Shown here: one piece after another, positions 18,310 through 28,763 of the stretch
How positions within the stretch are numbered: the stretch's first letter is position 1
Layout of the letters: each line of letters starts with the position of its first letter
NCBI RefSeq assembly: GCF_014529535.1
Contig: NW_023503608.1
Coordinates: 1,984,001 to 2,048,000 of the forward strand
Direction of reading: 5' to 3'
From: Bradysia coprophila
Lineage: Eukaryota; Arthropoda; Insecta; Diptera; Sciaridae
DNA: 64,000 bases
Notes under the pieces: generated by a model
Databases searched by the model: none
What the model saw: the letters and a program-made list of their open reading frames with translations, nothing else
Told to the model about the DNA's origin: nothing
Position numbers and translations under genes: made by a program

Positions 18310-18802
18310 TTCTAGAGAAATGTTTCCAGTAAGGATTTTTGAAAGAGTGGACGTGAGAGGTTTATGGGGCCACGAATGGCAGAGGTTATCTGCCGTGCAG
18401 AGCGTACAGTAGTTTTTTTGTTAAGTTTGTAATTTTTTTCTTCTTAGAATGCCTCCTACGTCGCTGACACGAAGGTTTTTTAAAGTCCCACACATGTGTC
18501 TCTAAAATGCCTACCAACAACTATAATTTCAGATAAATCCGTTTCTGATTGTAAAATATATCAATCAAAAACGATTTTGACTACCACATCCAGTGTAGAC
18601 CAATTTTTGCCAGTTCCAGCATGAAACCGAAATTATTTCACGACAAAATTTGTCCTCAGAATTATTAAATTGTTCGAGTCTCTCGCAAATTGACTCAATT
18701 ACTCAATGAGGGAACTCAAAACGACCGAAATAATCGACGCCGAACGTTTCAACAAAAAACTCTTTTTATTTTCAAAATATTCCCAATTTGTCAATGAACG
18801 AA
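18310..18802. other. 3' flank of the MYND-SET gene
   Basis: No gene. On the minus strand an AATAAA polyadenylation signal sits at 18770-18765, about 33 nt past the MYND-SET stop, so most of this stretch is intergenic. Confidence 0.5.
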
Positions 18803-19720
18803 TTACAACAGTCTTTTTTTCTGTTTAAGATCGATAACTTCTAATGATTCTGGGGATAGGGTAGCGCTTGAAATAGCATACAGTCCTTCAATGTACTTTC
18901 TAGCTGCTACAGTGTCTTTGCTCTTCAGTGCGATTTGAAAGCCGTCGTTGAGTGTACGCTCTTTGTTCAAAAATGATGAGCCGAGAATTTCATGACAGCC
19001 CATCAACTCATTTACAAGTTCTAAAGCCTGTTGTGAATATCCTTGCCGGGCCACACTGTATATTCTTCCATCCAACTCTCTGCTCCGGGCTATGAGGGTC
19101 TGCATTTGTGTGTCGTAGCAGAAACAATCCTCTGGACAAACGATGCTCCATTTATCTTGCAGGGCACTTCTTGAAGTTGATGCCGACATATTTCCAGCAA
19201 TGTCGTGAAACTGTTGATAACATATGGTGATCTCTTCACCTTTCGCGATATCTCTTTGTGCAAATAAAACGACCGCCTTAAAGGTCTCGTCGTACCGATG
19301 GTCAGCGTTAGGTTTGCAGTCATGATTTACTCGTGCAATCCGAAGACACAAAATCAGATCTCCATTGCTGATTCCCACACGATTGAGAATAAATTTTTCC
19401 TCATAACTGCCATTGAGGGGCATTAAATCCTTTACACCGGGATGATTTCTCTTACAACAACCGTCTACCATAATTCGGTATAATGCTGGCAGTGGTCTAA
19501 TCGCAATTACTCCGAGTCCTTTGCCTGTAACGGCACTTACTTTCCAGTCGATGTCTTCCTCGCCTCTTTCCAAGTGGCACCAATTTTTATGACGCTGGCC
19601 TTCCGTGGACCAGTCGGATGTTTGGCATTCGCGACTACAATATGCGCGTTTTAGACATTTTCCACAAAGTTTTGTGGCTTGTTTTTCAATTTCCTTTAGG
19701 CAAAATGCACAGTGACGCAT
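18803..19720 (-). CDS. MYND-SET domain protein, putative lysine methyltransferase
   Basis: A single uninterrupted 305-codon frame. Residues 4-48 form a MYND zinc finger: CAFCLKEIEKQATKLCGKC, then YCSRECQ and H..WC. A SET domain follows, from TGKGLGVIAIRPLP to GEEITICYQQF, with ARVNHDCKPNADH matching the NHSCxPN cofactor-binding motif (one Ser-to-Asp change). A Cys-rich CPEDCFC after SET may be a post-SET zinc site. SET enzymes transfer methyl groups from S-adenosylmethionine to lysines. In animal SMYD proteins the MYND finger is inserted inside SET; here it precedes a whole SET domain, an order I associate more with algal, fungal and protist proteins. Absence of introns fits a retrocopy or a transferred gene. 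It is divergent from the 20310 gene, with 589 bp between starts. A polyadenylation signal follows the stop. Confidence 0.85.
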   Translation of the reverse strand: MRHCAFCLKEIEKQATKLCGKCLKRAYCSRECQTSDWSTEGQRHKNWCHLERGEEDIDWKVSAVTGKGLGVIAIRPLPALYRIMVDGCCKRNHPGVKDLMPLNGSYEEKFILNRVGISNGDLILCLRIARVNHDCKPNADHRYDETFKAVVLFAQRDIAKGEEITICYQQFHDIAGNMSASTSRSALQDKWSIVCPEDCFCYDTQMQTLIARSRELDGRIYSVARQGYSQQALELVNELMGCHEILGSSFLNKERTLNDGFQIALKSKDTVAARKYIEGLYAISSATLSPESLEVIDLKQKKRLL

Positions 19721-20309
19721 TTTTTATTGCGTAAATTACGTAAATTAGTCGAAATTATCATCAATCTTCTTGAAAATAGTTAAACGAAAATGGCACATTA
19801 ATGAATGACGTAGATGAGTCAATCCATCTATCGAAACGGTTTTTACTGGGCAATGCTGCCAATCTAAATTTTTTCTAGTATGCAAGCCCAAGGTCTTTTA
19901 TTAGTTACGTCGGTTACGTCAATCGCCATTTTTTCGCTGGGGCTGAATCGCAAAACATTTCGTACTTTTCGTTGCATATTTTTTGTAATTTCTTTGTTTA
20001 ATTATTATGGAGGAAGAGTGGTTTTTCAAGGGTGCTTCAACGGGTTGCTAAGACAGGCAATATAAAATTTAACTACGTTTCATGCCTAGAAACCTTCAAT
20101 GCTATCCAACATCTTAGATTGACGTTTCGAATTGAAATCACTCTATTAGAATAGGGCCCCAGATGAAATGTCAAAAAGTAAACAAAAAATTGCGTTACTC
20201 TCGTAGTCAGCATTTCAGTTAGTTTAAGGTGAATTGTATACGTTATTGTAATTATAGAGTATAATGAACTAGTTCCACTAAACCGACTGAATCAAACGTG
20301 CAAAATCAA
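19721..20309. promoter_or_regulatory. Shared divergent promoter region
   Basis: 589 bp between the start codons of the MYND-SET gene (minus) and the DUF4780-like gene (plus). No other gene fits. No clear TATA box; a cagttagttt initiator-like string at about 20,216 could begin the plus-strand transcript. Confidence 0.4.
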
Positions 20310-22973
20310 ATGGAGACCGAAAGTCTTTATAAAGAATTGGAGCCTGATGCAAATGAAATCATGTTCGGGCAGAAAACTCCGCCTGACCGTCCGCTTACGA
20401 TGAAAGAAGAATCCAAGAGGAAAAAGATTTTATTGAAACTGGTCGATCAGAAGTTAAAATTCAAACTTGTCGAAATGATGAGACAACAAGTAGATAAACA
20501 ACACAAACAAGAAACTTCGACGACCAACATACCAACTGTTTGTCATACGATAAACAACTATTCGCAACCATCATATGGTTCCAACGATTATCAATCGCAA
20601 TCAAATTGGTCCCATTGGTCTGATTCTGTACAGCACACCGAAGAATACTGGCAGCAACATTACCCAGATGGATCGCAAGCGTCCGCATATCCATCGTATT
20701 ATGGAACGATTGTGGATAAGTCTTGGAATAGTCATCAGCCGAATGTTCATTCAAATGAACAAGTCAATTTTCGGTATGCTCATCAAAATGTGAATCCGAC
20801 TAGGTCACTTAAACGGAAACACACACAAAATCCCCACTTAATACATCCATCAATGGTCGATGCGAGAGGACCAAGCAACAACCAAATATTAACAACAAAC
20901 ACAGACATGCATGAAGGGCCGAATAACAAGATGATACCAGCATCTCAATCGTCATTAATTTCGGTATGTACCAAAAATCATTGGGATAAAAGGGGGTGCC
21001 GCTGTCAGGCTTAATGTCCGTATCCTCCAAAAATTTACTTTTATTTCGGCAGTCGTGGTAATTCGACTCTGTCTAAAGTGGCAGCTAATAATTGACCTCG
21101 AGGTTACATCATCCGTAAACATTTTTTGTTTTGGTTTAATGCCTTCTCCTATCGGGGAAATTCTGGTAGAAACTGAATTGTCAATTCTGGAACTCCCATT
21201 TGCTCGACGATGTTCCAATGTATGTTAAAAGCGTAATCCTCTCACTCCCGAATTTCTGATCGAAGTTTCATTACACTTTGTTGTGACTAGTTAATCTGTT
21301 GTTGAGCATTTGTCGTCTGAATTGACACGACCTATTAGCACACATCTATCTGGTCTAATTCAATTTCCTAAGAGTCTGCTAAAATTACCAATTTTTTCAG
21401 ATTAACTCCACACAAAAGCCGCCGAATACATCTACCGTCATTCATCCTCCAACCAAAAATCAACAGCTAGCAGCAACACCGCCGGTATGGAATGTCCCAA
21501 TACCTATTCCAAGTACGTGACGTTGTATTCAATGACCAATCGGACGTTTCGCTTTCAAATTTTAATTATTATTTTTTTGCAGAGATCCACCACACTGCTC
21601 AACCAGCCAATTCAAGGGCCATGGCTAAAACTACTTCCGATGGACTAAAGCCGAGACGCCGCAGACGGTATGGAAGAGGAAAAAATATTCACGTTAAAGC
21701 TTCCGCACAAGCAGTCGACAATGTCGTTTTAAGAGATACATTTGGACCTCGATGTATCAGCACTGTTGCTAGTGATGCGGCAACCGATGGTAATGGTTTG
21801 TGGAATGAGATAAGTCGAATGGTTGGCAGTATTTTCCGCAAAGAGTCCAATCAAATCGAGCCACTCTCTGCGTACGAACAGAAGCTACAAAACCGAATTT
21901 TAATTGCAATATCGACAAATCCGGACGTTCTTCGATCGGATAAGGATGTTTCGCAGTTCCTCAGTCGCAGTAAAATTGAGGAAATGATTTCCAAAGTGAA
22001 AATGATCTTGCAACAATTGAAACGATCGAATGCTCAGGTTCAGAACGATTTCACTCAATTGAGGGATAATTTGATCGGTGACTTGAAAGCGCTGAATGAG
22101 AAAGTGAATGTTGCCAATGATACGGAAAATGTTCAATTGATACTAACGAAAATAAACGAAGTTGTCGGACCATTCCTGTTGGAGGATGTGGATGAAAATG
22201 CACGAAATAATTTTGTTTCACATTTGGTAACAAATCCGCGGGCATTGGAGACTAGTGAAGCATTAACAAAACCGATTCCGGACAAAATGAATGTCATGCG
22301 TGAAATAAAAAGTATTTTGGATGAACACATTACGGTGAGACCAGGAAAACGATTTTACATTCCTATCCATCGAACCATCGATGTTCCATTCGTCGTTGCT
22401 GTGCATGACAAGTCCAACAAAATCTCCGACGAAAATCTAAAACTTTTACTCGACGCATTGATTGCAAGGGTGGAGAGCGTGGTATCACAAGTCAAACCGA
22501 AAATCATCGATCCAAAATATACCGATGGCACACTGGTAATGGTCTGTGCGAATCGTAAGACATTTGATTTGATAAAAACGACAATTTCTGGTAATATCGA
22601 CGGTAAATGGCCTGGAGCAGATCTAACTGTAACTCCATCAAAAATTCAAAATCCGCTGGCACGGAGTGAATTGAAAACCGTTCGGATGAAATTCGCTGAA
22701 CCTCAATTTTATCATTTCAACGATTTGATGGTACAGCTCAAAATTGACAATCCAAATTTACTGGTTCGACGCTGGGAATTACGCGAACCACCTGCTGGCA
22801 CAGTCATCGATTCGACTGAAGAGATTTATGTCGGTGTCGATATGGAGTCGTTGGGTCCTATTGAACAGCTGAACCGTGTTGCTGTTCTGTTAAAATCAAC
22901 GGTTACCTTTGAGGTTTGTTACGATGACAGTGAAAGGAATTATCTGCCAGATCATTCTTTGTTGAAACAATGA
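20310..22973 (+). CDS. Protein with a C-terminal DUF4780-like domain
   Basis: Exons 20310-20963, 21401-21512 and 21583-22973 join in phase to 718 aa. The ATG at 20310 was chosen because the frame has no earlier ATG. The N-terminal third is low-complexity and Asn/Gln/Ser/Tyr-rich, like a disordered RNA-binding-protein tail. A basic patch KPRRRRRYGRG follows. The middle is helical, with two similar units that contain RILIAISTNPDVL and NFVSHLVTNPRAL. The end contains GKWPGADLTV, ELKTVRMKF, IDNPNLLVRRWEL and IYVGVDMESLGPI, which recalls the insect DUF4780 domain (unknown function, often seen near retroelement-like sequences). That assignment is from memory of the pattern. The 70-nt second intron is clear. 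Function is not known. Confidence 0.72.
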
Positions 22974-23075
22974 AAAATTGAATGGACTGTAGCTATTCGA
23001 CAGATTAAATGAATTGTTTAATTCGAAACACAACATTTTCGCAGTTTTTTTTTTTGTTTTGTTTTTAACTTAAAC

Positions 23076-23630
23076 TCATTTCTTCAGTTGTTGGGCAGCT
23101 GCGTGATCTATCCGGCGGACGGAAGCATCTGAAACATTGTGAAAATCAAAAGCATATTATGAATTACAGATGCCTCGTCAAATCGTTTACTACTGAGCGA
23201 GATTCTTTTTAATTTCGACTAACTGAATTTCGTAGTCCGAATTTCATTTCCGTAAGGTGGCGAGGACACGGGCGTGTATGTGTTCGTTGGAAAGCTGAGG
23301 TCGAGCACTCTCGGGACAGATATTAATTTCAAAAGACTCCACCGATTCGGAAAAATTTTCTGGAGGTCATATTTTCGGCCGTTTATCATAAAAAATTTTA
23401 AACAATATTTGCCCCGAGACTTCTCGACCTTAGCTTTCCAATGAACCCATAAACGCCTGTGTCCTCGACACCTTACGGAAATGAAATCCAGACTACGAAA
23501 CCACATTTTTCGACTTTTAGAGACTTACCACCAGTCAGGTATGGAAGATCTAAAATATCTGAGACTGGCTTTGGGATTTCGGTTAGTGGAAATTCAAAAG
23601 AATCCCTCTGACTGAGTTTACTAATCCGTG
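23076..23630 (-). CDS. Possible C-terminal two exons of an unidentified gene
   Basis: A last exon at 23128-23076 encodes ASVRRIDHAAAQQLKK and a stop, after a TGTTTCAG acceptor. An upstream exon ends at 23529 with a perfect GTAAGT donor; its frame reads PLTEIPKPVSDILDLPYLTG. The phases agree (1 base carried, 2 received). Its left limit is uncertain: a CGAAG acceptor at about 23631 is one choice. The 400-bp intron between them contains foldback element C. No upstream exons were found before the arrestin gene, so this could be the tail of a longer gene, a pseudogene fragment or chance. Confidence 0.35.
23229..23499. mobile_element. Foldback (MITE-like) element C
   Basis: Outer arms ttcgtagt (23229) and actacgaa (23499) are inverted, followed by long paired arms: atttcatttccgtaaggtgg with the complement near 23470-23488, and the cgaggacac and gttggaaagct blocks with their complements at about 23430-23466. 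The arms are about 75-80 bp. The middle is not paired. Confidence 0.72.
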
Positions 23631-24576
23631 CTTCGAGACAAAAAATGCAGCCAACGAACAAAACGTATGACCGACATCAATGTTAAAGTTCAGAACATAT
23701 TGGCCATGGCAAAATGTGCATTAAGAAATGTAAACATTTTTGGAATTCTGTGGCAAAACGATTTTGGGATCTGAATTCTTGGGTCTTTCAGTTATAAATA
23801 GAAGACTGACGAGAAAAGCCCAACATTATTCTAAGATATCAGGCGTGTTGCCCCGCCTATCTATTTATCCATGGTCCAAAACAGAGAAACGGTGTAATCG
23901 AATTAATGTTTTAAAGACTAAACTGGTTTAAGGACGAAATACTTAAGGGTATTGAGGTAAAAATCTTCGAAAGCTGACGATGTTGTCGTAAGACTTCTGA
24001 AATTTTCCTTTTTGAATTTTGAGTGAATTTTAAATATTTTGATTTATGATTTGTACAGTTATTTTCCAAACATTTAGTTCACTATGGAAGCCATACCGAG
24101 AAAACGCAAGAATTCACCTGGTTGAGATTGAAACAGATGTCATTATTTCCGAATTAAAGAAAATTTGTTTGATGTTGTTAACTCTGTATTGACATAACAT
24201 TATGCCAAAAACTAAATTATTTATCAAATGCGTTCAGTACGCATTTCACGATAGGAGTCGATTTTTCTGGTTCATTATTTGTATGTATCCCACCAACAAG
24301 TCAAGTATCCCACCAATAAGCAAAATCTCTCGAATGAGGGCTGGTTCGAAATCAGATCTTTCTTACCCGGTCTGAAGCTCCTGAGAAATCAATTATTGAG
24401 ATTCACACTCCTAAGCAAATGAATGAAAAAATCTTGCAAGTTCACGTAATTATTTATCAAAGCTTATTAAGCACTTCATGATATATTTGTCTGTTAGACA
24501 GACATATAATGTAAATGAATAAAATTCAATTTCTCTGAATGTGTAGACTAAACTGTGAACACAGAGCGCACCGATA
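23631..24576. other. Gene-free stretch
   Basis: No supported coding frame. A short direct repeat of gtatcccaccaa occurs near 24285 and 24306. The left part may be intron of the possible minus-strand gene; the right part is downstream of the arrestin stop. Confidence 0.4.
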
Positions 24577-27562
24577 TCAAACCAACTCAAATCCGTCCTT
24601 ATCCACTTTAGTTTCGTTTGGCGGAGCCGTATTTTCTGCATATGGAGGTGCCGCATTCCGAGTCTGAATATGTATCGGTGTCGTCTTTTCGGTGTATGGC
24701 GGAGGAGGATCAAAGTTAGCTTGAGGCTGGACCGGTGCAGTTGGATGATATGGTGCAGTCGGCTGATAGGGCGCAGTTGGAAGGCCCGGTGCAATTGGCT
24801 GATAGGATACATTCGGCGGGTACGGTAAATTCGGCTGATACGGTACAATTGTCGGATACAGTACATTCGGCTGACCAAGTCCCATCGGCTGGTAAGGTGC
24901 AACGGGTTGACCAGGTGCAATCGACTGACCAAGTCCCATCGGCTGGTAAGGTGCAACGGGTTGACCAGGTGCAATCGACTGACCAAGTCCCATCGGCTGG
25001 TAAGGTGCAACGGGTTGACCAGGTACAATCGGCTGATAGGGAACATTACGGAACGGTATATTGCCTATGACAAATGGAGACGATGCGTCCAGGTTGAATC
25101 CAATGCCAGACACTTTCATTTCCAACTATGCAGCAAAGAGATTGACCATTTTTTGTTTAAACATTTCCATGCTGGTACGTTTCGTGCAGGTTAACTTACC
25201 ACCAATTTATAGCTGATGCTTATAATACGACATCGTCCCAAAGTTGATGGTTGAGTTTGTGGCACCATGAACGTGTTGTTTTGCCAAACGTGGTCTGCGC
25301 CCGGCTGTAACGTTTCGCCCAAAATTTCAGCCACACTTTCGCTTTGGGTTTTAGATTTTCCTTGGGCAAAAAATTCCACCTCCTACGTGTGAAAAAACAA
25401 CGATGGTATATGAATCGACAGCAATGTAATGGACGAACCAGCAAAAATGTTTTACCTTATAAATGGACAGTGATTCCTGGACAGTTTTGTCACTTTTATT
25501 GAACACTTCCACAATGAATGGTATAGATTCACCGGGAATCGCACCAGATCTTGGAATGCGTAGCGTAACATCCAAAGGTCCACTTTGAAAGATTATTCCA
25601 AACGTTTTGCACGCCTTCACAACGACTGGTACTTGTGCCGTAGGCTCGACGTTTAAATCGACCACATTGACAACTTGAAAAGTTGTGTGCGAACTGTGAT
25701 CAAAGGCCCATGATTGACCGATTTCTATATCCAACGAGTACTCAATCGATCCGAATTCACCAGCGAACGATGAGGGTAATCCGTATGGCAACACAAATTG
25801 GAAAGGGTAGTTGTAATTGCCACTTTTAATCGACCATTCGGCTCCATCTAAAACACACAGTTTCGGTTAGTGAGAAAGCAGTGTTTTGGTTACGTGAAGC
25901 AATAGCTTACCGTAGCCGAGAACATTCAAAGTGTGATCCAGATACGTTTCATCATTCTTGTATGTCACAGTATGGTATTCGGATGTGGAAGAATGGTGAT
26001 GATGGTGATTGGAATGGTGATGGTTGGAATGATGATTATGCGAACTAGTTTATAAAATGAAAAAGGGAAGAATATAGAAAAGAGAGAAAAATAGTTGAAT
26101 GGAAGAATGTGGTGGGATTAACCACTAGCCGGAATTTTTACCGATATTTCCAAAAACTTTCACTAAATCCCATATTAATTTGTATATTGTGACTGAATTG
26201 CATCGAAAATTCCACTATTGGTCAACCTCTACATTGTTAAGTCGTGCGGCCAGAAAATGCAAAAAACGAGCCGTCAGAACAGTCGGAGTGTTTGCTGCGA
26301 CTGAGCCCCGTACGAACCCGTCCATCTATTGGGCACGTGACCCTAGTGCGTCTGTCACCCTAGTTGAAGTCAAACTATTATGAAATGTGTACATCTTACA
26401 AATTGCGCATAGCGCAATTACGAAGCCCCGTACGACGTTCCTTTCAAATGTTACACAAATTTCAAGTTGACCTAAAATTTTAATTTATTGAGAGGCCTAA
26501 GGCCTAGTTACGGCCTTAGTCCAACGACCCAAATTTAATTTTTTTCAACCTCATTATATTCGGCCTTCGATTACCTTTCAAATGAAACAAAATTTAGGAA
26601 AATCGGATCAAATTTACTTGAGTTATATGCAAAACACACTTAGTCCAAGGACCCAAATTTTAAATTTTTTTCAACAACATTCTATTCGATGTTCAATTAC
26701 CTTTTAAATGAAATAAAAATTACGAAAAACAGATTAAATTTACTTGAGTTCTATGTAAAATACACATAATGCCCTAGTAGCTTTTCACTTCTAAGGCCCT
26801 AACTCACGGTCCACTCACCCGATTAAAAAAAAAATCCTGGATTGGTATTGACAATACCTATCATTTGCCGTGTCATTTACATTTCCATCGTTTATTTTGC
26901 CATAAATATCACCAAAAGACCTTAAAGCACTTAGGCGGCCCTAACTCACGAAGGACCGACCCAAATATGCCCATCTTCGAACTTAGCCTCACTATTTTGA
27001 CTATCTTTTAGGGAAAAAATTTTTTGAAATCGGATTTGATTTACTGAAGATATCGACGTGACGGACAGACGGACAGACAAAATTTTTATTGCGGATTCGT
27101 CATCTATGAACATAGGCAAACACTTTGCCCTTACCGTCTGCTTCGGATTCCATCAATTACACACGGCATCGTAATCCCATAAGCCCCTTTGTACTTCGTA
27201 CGGGGCTAAAAACCGGCGAGCCCGTTTCAGGCGCATTTTCTCGTCGCATGAACATTTTGTATTTCATCATTACCCAAGCGAATTGTGGTGTTTTTTCTCC
27301 CTCTCCGTGAATCTTACATTTCCCTTCCCGGATATTCGTAGTTTCACACCTGTATTACGTAATAGAAATACAAAAGTCATTGTGATCACAAGACTGCACA
27401 ATAGTGCAGAGTATAGGATGAGATCACTTATAGTAAGTACTTACCTTTCACTTTTCTGTCTTTGTCGGATGTGACATTGATGTTTCCGTTTAACGTTTCG
27501 CCTGGATAAAAAAAATCCCTCTTGGCGGTGTTGACCAGATTTACTGCACTGGTTAGAACCAT
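24577..27562 (-). CDS. Alpha-arrestin (ARRDC-type) with PPxY motifs
   Basis: Exons 27562-27445, then a His-rich exon ending at 25911, then 25847-25456, 25382-25200 and 25125-24577. The N-lobe starts MVLTSAVNLVNTAKRDFFYPG then ETLNGNI. Later strands read GYDGAEWSIKSGNYNYPFQF and TLRIPRSGAIPGESIPF, then HVWQNNTFMVPQTQPS and IISISYKLVLEMKV, the usual arrestin order. The tail carries DPPPPYTEK and APPYAEN, PPxY-type motifs that in ARRDC proteins recruit WW domains of NEDD4 ubiquitin ligases to membrane cargo. The tail has an 18-residue unit (GQSIAPGQPVAPYQPMGL) repeated about three times by a 54-bp tandem repeat at roughly 24880-25020. The phases of exon 1 and the His-rich exon (SHNHHSNHHHSNHHHHH) do not match, so a small exon in the first intron was missed; it should encode the strand after KDRKVKG. 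Confidence 0.85.
24880..25022 (-). repeat. 54-bp tandem repeat inside the arrestin coding sequence
   Basis: About two and a half near-identical 54-bp units encode the 18-residue Pro/Gln/Gly repeat. The unit length is a multiple of three, so copy number can change without breaking the frame. The plus strand also stays open here, which is a by-product. Confidence 0.8.
26265..27215 (-). repeat. ccccgtacg-ended repeat family, copy 1 (in arrestin intron)
   Basis: Reverse-orientation relative of the element at 54208-56050. Shared blocks: agaacagtcggag-tgtttgctgcgact beside gccccgtacga; gcgcatagcgcaattacgaa; about two diverged copies of the ~144-bp unit (tagtccaaggacccaaattt); acggacagacggacagac; gcggattcgtcatctatgaa; cttcgtacggggcta. 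It is shorter and more diverged, hence older. Confidence 0.8.
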
Positions 27563-28763
27563 TGTATTCTAGAGTAGCAACAAATGATTTAATGAACAAC
27601 AAAAAAGCATGAACTTTAGCGGTTCTGATGCATTACCTCAGCGGTCTCTCGGTTGGTTAAAAAATTTCAAAAATAATTCGATATTTTAACAACAGAAAAA
27701 AGGAACGCCCAATTCTTATCAGGAAATTATCAAAATTATGAATCATCCAACCCAAATGTTACAAAAAAATGATTCTAACCGAAACGCAACTATAATCAAA
27801 ACAGATAGACAGAAAACCTGATCCTACCTACCAACACACAGCAGAAACACAAACGAAAATATACTATCTTAAAATCTGTTAACTATGCCGCGAACAATAA
27901 ATAGAAAATCGAAAAAAAAAAAACTTGATCGTCTTCCGAATGTATTACGGATAAGACGCAGTAATGATCTTTTTTGTTTTACTCACTGCGTCCAAAATCG
28001 TGCTGTAGATGGAACGAAACGTCAAGGCGAATGATAAGTACTCGTGTTAGTTGCATATCGCCGGCTACCATACATCCACAGAACATTATTATGACGACAC
28101 GAATTACGTGCACAGAATATTTTGTGTACACCGTGTACACACATGATCATCTGTGTTGTGTATATACATACCAATGCTTGTAGTGCAGTTCGTATATGCT
28201 GAAAACAAACGATGCATTCAAAACATATTTTCATGCTTCGGGGCCGAAAATGAGGGCAATTTTTCGAATTTTCTCGGGTTTCCGGCCCTCTGCATGAAAA
28301 CTCACATGTGCACCTGTTTGGGACGGTTGATTTAAGGCACTTTCGCTTGTAAGCCTCACTTCGTTCGTAAAATCAATCGTCCAAAACAGGTACAAAAATA
28401 ACCATTTGGTTCTTGTTTTCATGACGAAATTGTCGCAACTGTCAAATAAAGTTAGAAATTTCTCTATCTAAAATTACGATTGCTGCATTTATCAATGAAA
28501 ACTAGGACCAAAACACGTTTTCAATGTCTCGTTTGTTTTCAGCAATAGCTATTTGCTACACAGCTATTTGCTATAGCAGCAATTTAATCAGAAACAATTG
28601 AAAGACATGTTTTAGAAAATGTGATTTGTTTTATTTGGATGTGGAAGTTCTTGCCACTTGAATATAAGAAGCATGTGCTTGAGGAACGCTTTGAACATTT
28701 GCGGTGGTGTATCAAAATATTGATTCAATATAGAAACTCAGACCGGGTAAAAAGATAAATTAG
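27563..28763. other. Upstream of the arrestin gene, no gene
   Basis: No coding frame. 28312-28390 forms a hairpin (cctgtttgggacggttgatt against aatcaatcgtccaaaacagg) around a ~30-bp loop. A cluster of gtgtacac-like words at 28110-28150 resembles the repeat at 30890-31020. Confidence 0.45.

Noticed and set aside
24735-25194. Plus-strand frames with repeated peptides
   Set aside because: By-product of the in-frame tandem repeat on the coding minus strand.
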